Under the pieces are notes generated by a model. That model did no database searches and was not told where the DNA came from. It worked only from the letters and a program-made list of their open reading frames with translations. A program made the translations under genes and the position numbers. Positions 1 through 12,146 of a stretch of DNA of 64,000 bases are shown in pieces. The stretch is taken from assembly GCA_008933995.1 (NCBI GenBank), contig WARS01000031.1:3748001-3812000 (forward strand), written 5' to 3'. How positions within the stretch are numbered: position 1 is the first letter of the stretch; each line of letters opens with the position of its first letter. Source of the DNA: Datnioides undecimradiatus (Eukaryota > Chordata > Actinopteri > Lobotiformes > Datnioididae).

Positions 1-3000
1 GCCCTGGTGGCTAGAAGGCCCATCGCATCCTCTGTTCTGCTTATTTTGCAATAAAATGGGATGTTTTTCCCTCCTCCTGCAAAAATTCACCCAAGACCCT
101 CCACTGAGGATTGTGGCATTTCCATGTATTGACGTTTGGCTGGTGGTTCATATACATTTGTTATTCTATGCTCTGGACTTCAAAGAGAATGAAAGAGGGC
201 CTATTATGCTAATTGGGTCCTGTTCTGTTAAACGCAATCAAGGCCTCCCGCATTAATCCTTTACTAAATACTTACTGGCTTCAGAGATGCTTTTTCTACT
301 AAGACTAAGACACACACTGCTCCATTCCCTGACAGGGATGTTTGTCAGAGATTAGTTTCTGGAGAAGTAAATAAAAGATAATAAACAGATAAAATATCTT
401 ATTTTAAATCACAACAGTGAACCTGCCTTTTAAAATATAATTACGAATGACAGTGATCAGGTTGTAGCTTTAACTTTTTTTTTTCACTTTTTATTGTCAG
501 GTTTCCTTTTTTGCCAGGTCTCTGGTTGAAAGGAGAAGTCTATTGAGACCATGCTGAGGAGTCTGACCTTGTTCTCAGGTCTATATTGTTCACTTCGCTG
601 CACATTGCATTTGTAACATATTCACAGTTTTCCCCTGACAGGGGAAGAGAAAGGAGAAATCCTACATCGATTCCCAGTGATGCCTATTTCCATCACATAA
701 ATATTATTGTTACTTGCCCTGAATGTGAGGATTAGACTACAGTGGAAACACAGCCGGCACCTCCTTTGCACACTGTGGGGATCCAGATTGTAGTCCAATT
801 GTACAAATACAAAACCAAGGAAGCCGATGCAATAGGTGCTTTGATTTCAAAAGAGTATTTTATGCTGTTTTATCACTTTCAAGCTCCACACACGGTACAT
901 TTTTTAATATGTAAGAAATGGAATGGTGATTTGTTGAATAATTGAAGAGTTAGGAATCACTGAATAATCTTCCCAACGTGCGTGCATGCTATAAAAAGAA
1001 TAAAGGGAAGGCAGTCACTCTGCACCACATTGACCCAGCTATTCACACTAAACCCATCTATTAACTAAAACAATGCCTTTAGTCTAATCATTTATTTCAA
1101 AGCAGTTATGCTGACGTTTTACTGTTGTGGGAGATAATACAAATGTGAAAGTATTAAATATTGAATGACACGTTTACAGGCTTAATATATTAAATAGCAA
1201 GAGAACACACTTCCTTCAACATAAATGATTAAGTGTGTGTTGAGAAGATGCTGTGTTACATTAAACAATGAATTAATCTCATTTCCCTTAAACGGAAGGC
1301 TTTTACAATACCTACAGTGAATTGGGCTTTTTGTACATAAAAGCAATTGCTTTGTAAATGAACCAAATGCCCCTGGGCCTCCTCTTTAATCTAGCAGCTC
1401 CATGCACACATATACACGCTGATACAAGTGAAATTTACCATATTTAACGATGCAAATGAAAAGGCAACAAATGAATCTACTGTACAGATATACAGTGCAG
1501 TATGTATCAGTCTTTCTCGCCATCAGTCTTTGATTCAGACATATACAGCTGCAACTGTCAGATTAGGATGTAACTTTAAAGCCTGTGTGTTGATGAAATA
1601 GTAGTTGCAAAATGAATATCTTACTTGGATTGTCTCATATATGAAACGCAGGAGGTTTTCACTGACTCATTCTTGGATGGGCCTCAAATTACACCCCGCA
1701 GGTAATGTATATGTTACATACACAGTACCATAAAAATTGTTTAAAGTGTATTTATGTGTACTACAGGGTTGATATTTGTAGTGCTGTTGGCACAGGCTGC
1801 GTGATGGTGTCCCTGATAAGTATATAATTAGAATTGGCATGTTGCGCTCCTTATTTCAACATGATTAATCAGTGGTTCTCTGTTAACTTGAAAGGAAATA
1901 TTAGATCCTGACTAAACTTTGATGAAATCCAGAGTTACAAGTAAGAGATTTGGGTCAACTAATGAGAACAGAGCGTCCCACTTTGCAAGTCCAATTGGGA
2001 GAGAGACGATTTGCATGTATGCAAATAGTGTTTGAGTTAATTGCATAACTTGGCATTCGGTAATGACTAAGTTGTGTTAGATTTGTGGATGTCGGTCCTT
2101 TACAAGTGGACGGTGTCAGCGGTTGCTGGCAGAATCTTGTCATTAATGGCATGTCAGGGTGTTCACGGGAGTTTATGTAATGTTAAATCAACTGTAGTCA
2201 TTGAAGAGCTCCTGACAGTATCTACATACAGAGATGTGCTGCATCTATCTTTACCTTTCACTTATTGTGCCCACTGCCACCTGTGTAAATGCTGAGTAGA
2301 GCTGCCAAAATGCTCTGTTCCCCAGAAGCCTCCACTTCCTCTTCAGCTGCTCTTCAGATGTGTACTCGTTAACATTACATCCTCACACATTTTAAGTACA
2401 GAAAACTCTCACACTTTATTATTTATAAATGTCATGATAATTGATGGAAAAGGAAACACAAAGGTGGATCTGCTCATCAGCACATTAGTAAAGTCAGAAT
2501 GAATATCTACACATGCTTGATAAGGAACATATGAATGTATGAATTAAAGATGTCCTGCGTGTTATTATGCATGTGTAGCAATTCTTTGTATGTTAGGGAA
2601 AGAGTTTGAAATTATGCAATGAATAATAATTCTACCTCATTTGAAAATAGGCTCGCAACAATTTTACAGTGTGTTATAAAGCAATTATTATATGTTCATG
2701 TGTACAGCAGGTTTAAGACTGTTTCCATGTGTTTAACGGTCAGTCATTTATCATTATTGTTTATGACGGCTTTATAAGTGGAGATATTTGTCAACTAAGA
2801 CATTAGCTGTCATTTAACTGCTTGCAACGGTATCAATGTGTGCTAGGGTGTCTAATAAACAGGTATTTTCACAGTATTAGTTGTTTATATATAGTTTATA
2901 AATGCTGCATGAGGGTTAACTATAGGGTGTTAAAAATAGTGTTACTGTCATTTTCCACATGGTCCTTGAACACATGGTTCACGGGTTTAAACTAGGTGTT

Positions 3001-3779
3001 TTTTACTCTTCTTCTTTCATAATGCAGGTAATTATGGATCCTCATTGGGAATACAAATCACTGTATTTCTGAGCATGAATCAGCTGCACACCTTTGAAAC
3101 CTGCTCTGGCTGCATTGTAATCAAAGCAGCCCCCCACCCAAATCCACTCTCACCCTCACTCACTCACTCACTCACTCACTGAATGGTGTTCTCTAATTAA
3201 CCATGCAGAACAGGAGAAGAACACATGTTAATTTAATGTAACAAAAATGTTGATTTTCATGCACTCTCCTTTTCAAATATTTATGGGCTAGACTTGAATT
3301 TCAAGATGCATCAAAGACTCACAGGGTATGCAAATTCGTCTGCCTTACCCCCCAACAAGTTGGACTGTCTTTTTGCTCTTCATGCAGCCTTCACACACTG
3401 CCATCTGAGCTGTGAAGAGGAAGCCATGACAGTCACCTCTATAGAAATAGTAGTCTATATTTGTGTTTTGAGAACCACCCAGCTGCACCAAGAAATCTTC
3501 ATCTTCAACGGCACAAATTAAAGCCTGGTAATAAATGCCACATCAACCAAATACAAAGAGTCTTTTTGCATCATTTTTCTGTTCCTCCTGGGGCAGATAT
3601 GATTATTTTGCAGCAGCAATGCAGTTCAAAAGCAGCAAGATCAAATACTTGAAGGAAATGACGTTACTGCTAAAATGAATGAGCATGTTTCAGGGTGCTG
3701 TTGCCCAGATTCAATCCCAATGTAAAGCAGCATAAAGTTCATCTTTAAAAAGGCAGCCGGTTGTGGCCCAAATCCTCTG
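1..3779. other. Non-coding flank, no gene seen
   Basis: AT-rich sequence without long frames, splice-bordered exons or recognisable repeats apart from a CACT tract at 3155-3180. A TATAAAAA string at 990-997 exists but has no supporting exon. It may be the 5' flank of sox6 or an intron if a more distal first exon exists. Confidence 0.6.
3155..3180. repeat. (CACT)n microsatellite
   Basis: Six full units of a four-base repeat, read directly. Confidence 0.95.
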
Positions 3780-4418
3780 TTTTTGCCTCCATCTGATTTT
3801 GTGCGGTGCGGTGGAGGACATCTGTGGGTGATTCCCGCAGCGTCCAAAAGGTGGCGTATGAGACACGTGAATCACGCATTTCAGCCCCGTTAAGTCCGCT
3901 CCTACACGCAGAGCACACACGAATCATCACTCATGGATCAGAAAAACTACAGTGTTAGATTAAAACAGGAGTATCTATAATCGTACCGAGCTGATGTGCA
4001 TCACTGTGTCTAAGTTTTCTGTTGGTAAAAAGGGAGAGAGGTATTAAGGTTCCTATAGTTTTACACTGTTAAATGTCAGGAGGCGCTCAAGTTCAGAGTG
4101 TCCGCAGAAGTGCAGAAAAAGTTTTTTTTTTCGGAAAGGTAAGTGTCTCTTTCTTATTTTTTCTATCCATGCAGGCAGATGTCTGCAGGAAAATGTGCAC
4201 TCACGCACAGGCTGCTGCTGCTGCTGCAAAAAAAAAAGGCAGAGTTCTTACAATGAAACAAAAAGATGGAAGTAAACTGTGTGGGGCAGAGCGACTGCGC
4301 GGCTGGACATTGTGATGCTCCTTGATGGAGATGCGCTGCGCTTTTATTTCACCTTGAACAAAAAGAGAGGGACAGAGAGGCGCACAGGAGTCTGAGCCGA
4401 TGCCCTGTTGTGGATGAC

Positions 4419-4500
4419 TTCTCTCTCTCTCTTTCCCCCCTCTCTCTCTCTTCCTGTCTGTCTCTCTCTCTCTCTCTGCTTCTCCTCCCTCCTCTTTTAG
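4419..4500. repeat. CT-rich pyrimidine tract
   Basis: Imperfect (CT)n with C and T runs, ending TTTTAG at 4500. It may serve as the pyrimidine tract of the exon starting 4501 or as part of a CT-rich leader. Confidence 0.9.
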
Positions 4501-4554
4501 CTCTATGTGACTGCAGTTAACAATCAGAAATTCCTCCTGCTGTCTCCTCTCTTT
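4501..4554 (+). other. Candidate sox6 5' leader exon with GTAAGT donor
   Basis: A perfect donor, GTAAGT at 4555-4560, follows a 54-base non-repetitive stretch. That stretch is preceded by a long CT tract ending CCTCTTTTAG at 4500, so it can be read as an internal exon. Alternatively it is the 3' end of a first exon that starts upstream in the 4300-4500 CT-rich stretch. It contains a minimal start-stop uORF (ATG 4505, TGA 4508) in weak context and an AACAAT SOX-type motif at 4519-4524. The position in the CpG-enriched stretch supports a promoter-proximal leader. The 5' boundary is uncertain. Confidence 0.45.
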
Positions 4555-6054
4555 GTAAGTAACTTTCTTATTTTTCTATTATGTGATAATCGGTAGTCTG
4601 CTGTTAATACACTTGTGGCGTTTTCAGTAGCGGGGTCACAGTGGATGAGGACTTGTCATGTGTGTTGGTATGTCCTTTTTGGGGGGGACTTGTCACAAAA
4701 GGCTGCTGCTGATTTATAGATGACAACTTTTCCGTCAGTTGCCTCGCGCTGGTCTTTCTGCTTTTTACTCTTCACTGATTTGCCCACGGTCCTGTTGTGA
4801 TTTATTCTGTGTGTTTGACACGTGTGGGCCTCATCCAAGCTCAGCTGAAAAGTTAAAACAAATGCTCATTAGTGTCTAGTTGTCAAAAGCCTCTGTTTTG
4901 GCCATTTACCCCAACATGTGTGTTGCTGCTGCCGCTGCACCTTTGCTCTTATTTCAGAAATCAAAGAGCTGTTTCCGGATATATTCTAAAACATAACATA
5001 GGACTTATTTAAATAAAAGCAATCGGTCGACTGCAATATTAACTGAGTGTGCAACAACGTGCTGATGCACCATATTGATTATATTATTTCTGTCTTCTAT
5101 GTTATTATTTTAGTTACTCATACACAACCTACAAAATAGATAAAATAAAATAAACCAGTCTATTAAAGATAAACCTAAATGTGAGGCTGTAGAAATACGT
5201 TTTCTGTCGTGCCAGTACCCACATTAGTTGCAAAGATTTTGAAATGATCACACAATAAGTATTATTATTTCTAAAATCGGTCTGTTAATTTGAATTGTAT
5301 GTCTCCTAAAACTGACCTTGACAAGAGGATAAATCTCTTAATTGTGATACGATTTTTAAGTGTGGCGATTTAATTAGCTGATAATAAACAGACGATAAAC
5401 GTTAAACGCTCTGTATGACGAGACAATTGCATATGCTGGACGTACTTTTTATGGGATAATCTGACAACAATAATTCTTTGAAGATCTGGAGGGGCTGAGG
5501 TGCACGATGTGTCTTGCAGTCTATGAAAATGGTAAATATCAGAAAAGAAGCTGGTCACCTCTGAAGGGATAAACCTTTAAACATATGTCATGCAATGCAT
5601 GCTGTGTATATTTTAGTTATTGATTGAAGTTATGCTCACGAAAGTATCACACAAGCCTAGGACAGTGCAAAGCTCTTCTTGCATGGTTTCTATAGTCCCA
5701 TGTCAGCTGAGCATATTTTTTTCCCAAGAGAAACGGCGAATCTGAAACACTGAGTGAGGCTGGCGAGGTCAGTGCGTTATTTGTCTTTAACAAAACAAAT
5801 AAAAAAAAAAACGTGTCACTGTGTCACTAAGAGGAAAAGTAGTGTTGCGTCTCCACGGGAGGAAAAAAGTTATCTTAAACTCTGCAGCCACTGTGCGTGT
5901 AAGTGATGCTCATTTAAGTAAGCTTATTAAAATGACTAAACTGCGGGCAGTTACATGTACAACCGTCCTCCCTGTCTCCACTTTTATTTCACCACAAATC
6001 TCTCTCTCCCTCCCTCTCTCTCTCCCTCCCTCTCTCTCTCTCTCTCTCTCTCTT

Positions 6055-6114
<60 letters not shown>

Positions 6115-6119
6115 CTCTT
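4555..6119. other. Non-coding stretch between candidate first exons
   Basis: Apart from the CT tract at its end, no gene is seen. Open frames near 5821-6245 are translations of the CT repeat. Confidence 0.6.
5999..6110. repeat. (TC)n microsatellite with CCCTCC interruptions
   Basis: About 112 bases of nearly pure CT, interrupted by CCCTCC and TTTCTCCC near the left end and pure in the last 50 bases. It sits immediately before a candidate first exon. It generates false serine/leucine and arginine/glutamate open frames on both strands. Confidence 0.97.
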
Positions 6120-6544
6120 GTCTGGGAGGAGGAGGGGGGAGTCCTGCCTCTTTGCCTTCCTCAGATCAATGCCCTGGCCACTCACTTTCTGATGTTGCAC
6201 GACGGGAAATGCTTTGAATACTTGCGACATGGCTGCGCGCATTGATTGCCAAGATTGACAGCAGCTCTACCCATCGTCTTCTCTTGTCTGAGTGAGAGAG
6301 AAAGAGAGAGAGAGAGGGAGATAAAGAACAGATAGGCGAACAACAAAAGGTACTTGTAGTTTTGGACAGCTGAACTTCACAGAGAGTAAACGGGATCCCC
6401 TCATATGGCCCCGTGTGAGCAGTCTTAAGTTTTCGCTCAACAGATAGCTCAGTGATCATTTTCTACAAAGTGTAGCTTAGTCTAGTTGTCTTTACGCACG
6501 GGAGAGGACGCATAAATATCATCTCCACGGCTCAGGTCATCAAG
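6120..6544 (+). other. Candidate alternative first exon of sox6
   Basis: A stretch after the (TC)n tract is CpG-containing, mostly non-repetitive and ends at a good donor, CAAG then GTAAAC at 6545. A second usable donor, AAAG then GTACTT, lies at 6350. There is no convincing acceptor at its 5' side other than the CT repeat itself, so a first exon is more likely than an internal one. A CATAAATATC string at 6510 is AT-rich but too close to the donor to act as a TATA box for this exon. Several ATGs with early stops are present and no long frame, consistent with an untranslated leader. The 5' end is placed arbitrarily at the end of the repeat. Confidence 0.35.
6291..6320. repeat. (GA)n tract
   Basis: Purine tract about 180 bases after the CT tract of opposite strand bias; inside a candidate leader exon. 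Confidence 0.9.
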
Positions 6545-9019
6545 GTAAACAACACGTTTCCTGTACTTTTCAACATGCTCTGTGTTGCCCTGATATTTTC
6601 ACCTTGTGCTTTATTGCTGATTCCTGAAAGTCGAACGCCGCTGTCAGTGAAACGTCCCGGCACAGTGCGCGCAATTTTCGCTTTCAGACCCTTTTTAGAA
6701 AGTTGTCCGGGTGCTAAGCTTACAGAGGTCGGCGCATTTTGTGGCGGTCAAAACGACTGTCAAACTTTCATTATTGCGATTATTTGATGCGTCTGCGTTC
6801 ACCAAAACAAGCGGTGCTACAGCAGTGCACGCGAGACGAGAGCGGCGCGGTGCTGGCGCTCGACTTCACCTCAGATTCGGCAAAAATCCACGCAAAGTTC
6901 AACATCTAACTTCACCACAGCATACCTCCGAGACACCAGAAGCACCTTTTGAAGGTTCGAAGTCACCTTTCATGTTTTTTGTCTTTGTTTATTTCAGCAG
7001 CGCGAAGCCGTGCGAACGGATGCAGGCTGCGCGGTGTAAAAGTGCAGCGTTTAAACCGACACGGACCGCTGTCAACGATAACATGTTCACTTTAACAGCA
7101 CAAACAAGTGGTGGTTCTTACTAAACTGTTAAACATTCATAGGTCGACAGCGCTTTTGGTGTTTGTGTTTACATGTCCCGTAACTTTCTTGTGCTGGTGG
7201 CAGTTTCACTTCTGTCCACAAAGCGGTACTATTCATTGACAATGACGCGCGCCTCGGTAGGTTTCCGCTGTCTGCATGTGAGGTGGACAAGTTTATTTGA
7301 AGGTTTCGCTCATGTCTCATTATACCTTTTTATTTCCAAGGACTCTTTGCCTTCAAACCTACTCTCACCCGTAGATTTTGCCTCTTTTTATGTTAGACGC
7401 ACAGAGGCTCTGGCCGCCGTGAAGCCTGGGAATTTGCTCTTCCCTTAACTTTCTCGGGAGGTCAGGGGAATCGACCTCTAAAGAATGCATAAGCCATAAA
7501 TTAAATTCAACAATCGCAGGACTTGTCCATTTAGAGAAGATGTACTTGAACAGACAGTTTTCCATTTAAGCCAAAGGCTCTGACGCTCGGCGCACCCGGA
7601 CTGAACAGACAGGTTCGCCTGTGAAAAGTGCAAATGTTCTTAAGAAGGATTAATTGTTTCCTTTCATTCGTCCAGTTGTTGCTGCGAGGCAATTCAGAAA
7701 ATGAATAATCTGGACCGTAAAAAGAAAAAATATTGTTTAGATATTTTTTGAGCATCAAAACAAACTCTAAATTCATTCTACATTGTGTTGTGAAATAACT
7801 TTTTTAAAAAATATATCGTCCAACAGGAAATATTTATGTTGCCCAGATTAATAGATAATTATTATTTTTTTTTCTAAGTGAAGAATCAAGTGAAATATCA
7901 TAGTTTGAACGTGATATTGGTAGCGTGTGTTGCGCGCAGATCCTTCATTTTAGGATGTTTTCCAAAATTAGACACACTCCTTGTGAACAAAAAGCAAAAC
8001 CAGCTTTCTGATGCGGCTTCGGGAGCCGGGGTAATATTTTAATAAGACGAGACTCAGCCCTGACAACAGTGGAAACTTTTTTTTTTTAAAAATGATTTGT
8101 ACAGTTGTGCCTTTCTTCTATTTATTAAACATTGAGCACGTGCGTTTTGTGACCACACAAATAACACACCTGTGGCTAATTAATGACAACACAATTATCC
8201 CACGCGTGCTCCTTCCCTCAAACTCATCAAACAATAATACATTCTTGAGTTATTCTCCAGAGTGGACAAAGAGAAACAACCACTTCTTTGAGGTGTAAAG
8301 TTTTTTTTTCTCCTCATGGTATTTTGTTTTGGACAGTTGCTCCTTAATGTAGCTGTGGACGCAGGTCTCCTGATAAGGTAAGACGGTTCTGGAGACCAAA
8401 TGCAAGTCTAAATGGCACATTTATAATTAGACTGCCCATTCAGCACATTGTCCTGATTGCTATACAGGGACACCCGGCTCTGTCTCTGTAAGAGTTCGTC
8501 TCTGACGGCTTGGTGCAGCTCAGCGTGTCGCTCACAAAAAGAGCGAGAGGGGAAAGAGTGAAAAGCGGCATCTCAGCCCTTTGATGCCACAGAACCGCAC
8601 TTGGCTCTTATTTTACATCTCTCGCTTATTTTTCGCGCACAGAGACTACCGGCATCTTAATGAATCACCTTCTTTCTTTTATTCACCTCTTTCCAGTTGT
8701 TACACACAATTTGAATGCCTGTTTAACAACTGGACAAATCAATAAGTGCTTGTAATTCACCATAATAATGGTGAATGTGACATAAATATTTTTTTGCTTT
8801 TTTATTAATATTGTCCGGGGCAAATGTGCTTTCTTTACGCAATAATTGTAGCTGATCTAAACAGTGAATAAAAACTAAAGCGTGACAATTTATTGATAGG
8901 CGACACCTAACAGAACTACAGGGTAATAATATCATATTTATTACATTTCTTACTGACTGGCCTTGCGCATATCCTGTATTTTCAAAGAGTTATCTGCGGG
9001 TGGATCTCGGGGTGACTTG

Positions 9020-9022
<3 letters not shown>

Positions 9023-9061
<39 letters not shown>
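9023..9061. repeat. Poly-T run of 39
   Basis: Uninterrupted T run; on the minus strand it is an A-tail-like tract, but no retroposon body is recognisable to its right. Its exact length is likely to be unreliable in assembly. Confidence 0.95.
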
Positions 9062-9063
<2 letters not shown>

Positions 9064-9482
9064 AAGACTGAGAAAGGCAGCATTTCCCACCTGGACTCAG
9101 CTTAAGATATAGACTCACTGACGCTGATGTGCCAGTAAGTTCAAAGATTTTAGGACTTTCATTTTGGCATGAAGTGAGAAGCCACCTGGCTTGTCTAAAC
9201 ATATCCTGCACTCTGTCCAAGTCCAATGTCTCCCGTGTTGCAAGAGCAACTTTGCTGCAGAGAATACATTTTTTCTCCTATTATAATACATTGCTATCAG
9301 AGGCTTTCTTATTATTTGTTTTATTTGGTGGAAGGTAAAAGTTGTGAGTGAGCCCATCTTGAAATTTGTGTAGAGCAAGTGCCACTAACTAAATTTACGT
9401 GTAGCTCTACCTCTAACTGTCCTCATCATCTAAAGGTAGAATTTGTTTAAACTGAGCTCTTGTGCCAGCAATTAGTGGGATC

Positions 9483-9562
9483 AAAGAAAAGGCAGGAGAG
9501 AAAGAGGGAAGAGAAGGAGGGAGGGAGAGAAAGATGAAGGGGGAGCAAAAGAGAGTGAAAGG
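9483..9562. repeat. Purine-rich (GA/GGA) tract
   Basis: About 80 bases almost all A and G, irregular. Confidence 0.8.
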
Positions 9563-9757
9563 GGAAGGGTTCAGAAACAAATATGCTTTATGTTTGAATA
9601 TTTTTTTCTATAGCCTACCCTGTATACACGATACACATCGATTATTGATGATACTTTTGGTTGATGCCATTAAGACAGAAGGTGATTCTGATCATCCCGA
9701 GTTGACAGCAGATGTTATTTACTGACATTTTATTCCAGCTGTGACTTTGTCAACTCC

Positions 9758-9789
9758 AAAAAAAAAAAAGAAATAAAAAAAAAGAAAAG
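9758..9789. repeat. A-rich tract
   Basis: A runs broken by single G and T bases. Confidence 0.85.
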
Positions 9790-10499
9790 CAAAGTCCCTT
9801 CATCAGAGTTAAGCTCGGAGCTCAGTGTTAGTCATTGTACAGTGTTTCATCATTTCCCTGCTAAAAATCAAATACTGTCTGTCTTTACACCACACAGAGA
9901 CGCAGAATGAAAGTGCTGGTGTGTGTAGGTTTCATTTTATGGCCTTTCTCTTTCTGCTAACAGTTTAACTCGAAGCATGTTTCCCTGCCAAAGAGGATCC
10001 TTACTGAATTACAACCAATTCCAACTCATGACAAGCTGATTTCACAGTCAGAGACAGGGAAAAAAACTGTCATATATCGACATAATTCTGCGATGGGTTT
10101 ATAAATAACTGTGTTGTGTTGTCATTTTCAGATAGAGCAATGTTACAAACAGTGTTAAAAATATGTATAACACTGAATGTAGATCATTCCACAGTTCTGA
10201 AGAGGCTGCATCAGTCTCACCGGACCATGATGTTTTAAATTCTTGTAAACTTTAATTGTTTTATTATTGTTGTGTGTGTGTTTGTGCGTGCGGGGGAGAG
10301 AGACTGCCCTTGTTCACCATGCATGAATGATACCTTCCTCTCCTCAGATATTTCACAGAGAACGCCTCTACACAGAGGAACACGGTTGTAGATCTTTCAT
10401 TTAATTATCAAAATGCAAAAAGCAGAGCAGATGTCATTTATGCAGCGTAATTGTGACCTGAGATTTGACACATTGTGTCACATATATCCGTGTGTGTTG

Positions 10500-10500
10500 T

Positions 10501-10539
<39 letters not shown>
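10500..10539. repeat. Compound (TA)n(GA)n microsatellite
   Basis: Six TA units passing directly into fourteen GA units. Confidence 0.95.
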
Positions 10540-11997
10540 CTGCACAGGTACTAGTCTCCCTGTCTTTGTGGTAGTGGAGGGAGCGGCTGAGACCTGATGA
10601 TAAACAAGATGAGAGGAGGTAAACAACAGCAGGCCTGGTAAAGGTGGAGGAGGGAGGGTAGCAGATGTTGTGACATCTGTCTATCTAAGTGTTATCTAAT
10701 TTGCTGTAGAATATTTCAACAATGATCAAAACTGATGGGAATTTGCCATCGCAGGGTTTCTTCCCCCTTGTAATCTGTCCCCTTCAACAAGAAGTTTGTG
10801 ACAAGTTGCTAGCGCGTCACTTCATGATGCTTAATTTTCTTCCTCGGGACAAAGTTATTAGGCGCAGCACAGTATTATGTATAATGAATGAATGTGGTGA
10901 CGGAGAAGTCACCCACCTCTGCCCTTACACCAAAGGAGCATTTGGTAGGTTAGAGCGCGTGTTTGACGACAGTGGCTTAAAGAATACGGTGCCGATGCTC
11001 TCTGCTTGGATGAAGTGGATTTGTGCTTGTAAGGAGGAAAGAGTGGCTTTTCTCACTCTACACCATTGTCACTTCTCTTAGAGGAGAAAATGCTGATGAA
11101 ATCGGTGGTCAACTGAGTCATCAAGAGCAGACTGTGGGGCATCACCTCCACAAAGTTGCCGTCTTGACTGAAAAGCTGTGAGAAAGCGGAGCCAGGAAGA
11201 TTAATAGGAGACACTGTAATACACCAGCTGCCTGACAAAGAATCTCAAGCCTTTACATTTTGAATTTCATCCAGCTTTGGCTTTTAATTTGCAACAATCT
11301 GATTGAGAGATTTTTTTAAGATCATGTTTTTTCCTTGAACACAGATTCCTCTAATGTCAGAGATTAAACTGGAGTGTGTTTTTTTTTTATTCAGAAACAA
11401 ATAGCACCTATGTGCGCCAACACTTACTGAACATCGACAAGGGCAGGGAATTTTTTTTTTCTGCTCTATTAGATCTCTGTGTCCCTCTGGCTGCTGTAAG
11501 TGAACAGTATTGCAGACATTAAAGGACTACAGATGAAAAAAAAATCTAAATATGTGTATCTTCACAGGAACTGCATAATTGCACAAGTAACCTAAGTGGC
11601 CCATTTTGATCTGTATCATTCACTCTACCACCGAAAAATGTTTTTCCCAAAATAATTGGACATTTTCTTGTAGTCCATAGCATAGTTGTGCATAATTAAC
11701 TTTGACATCAAAATGCAACAGTCCAGGCTATGGTAAGTAGCCTCTGCTGATTTTTTTCTAAAATCACACATTAATATGTAGAATTAATTGGAAAGGTCTT
11801 GGTGGCCGCATGTTTCTCACACAGGTCTGCGACTGTAATCAGGTGGAGGAATTAGTCAGACTCATTGTTTTTTATGAATCAGATGAAGATTTGTACAGTG
11901 GCTGTGTGAAGATGGTGCCTTTATTTCCATATCAAAGAGGCACACAGTGCAGCCGGGCAGTAATTAAAATGTGGTGGATTTTTGAGTCCCTGCATAT

Positions 11998-12000
<3 letters not shown>

Positions 12001-12030
<30 letters not shown>
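12001..12030. repeat. (CA)15 microsatellite
   Basis: Pure CA units, read directly; precedes a second CA tract at 12069-12092. Confidence 0.95.
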
Positions 12031-12031
<1 letters not shown>

Positions 12032-12068
12032 TTTCTCTCTCCCTCACACAGGCGTGACACGCACTTGC

Positions 12069-12146
12069 ACACACACACACACACACACACACGGGCTCAC
12101 CCTCCCCATACACACACACGGGCTCACCCTCCCCATACACACACGC
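12069..12146. repeat. CA tract followed by a two-copy 27-base tandem repeat
   Basis: A CA run passes into GGGCTCACCCTCCCCATA followed by a short CA run; this 27-base unit starts at 12093 and again at 12120. It looks like a nascent minisatellite grown from the microsatellite edge. Confidence 0.9.

Larger units (their letters stand above)
3780..8660 (+). promoter_or_regulatory. CpG-enriched promoter region
   Basis: CpG dinucleotides are visibly more frequent here than in the rest of the window, especially at 3790-3920 and 6160-7090, with further groups near 7580-7600, 8010-8040 and 8500-8640. The rest of the window is CpG-poor. The stretch contains both candidate first exons with donors at 4555 and 6545 and long CT/GA tracts. 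In vertebrates such enrichment marks promoters of developmental regulators. Reading it as the sox6 promoter region is inference from position and strand. Confidence 0.5.

Noticed and set aside
5821..6245. Open frames of 96-123 codons on both strands rich in Ser/Leu or Arg/Glu
   Set aside because: They are translations of the (TC)n tract and have no splice or conservation support.
6711..7124. 137-codon + strand frame in the CpG-rich region
   Set aside because: No recognisable domain; basic and compositionally typical of a chance frame in CpG-rich DNA; no splice support.
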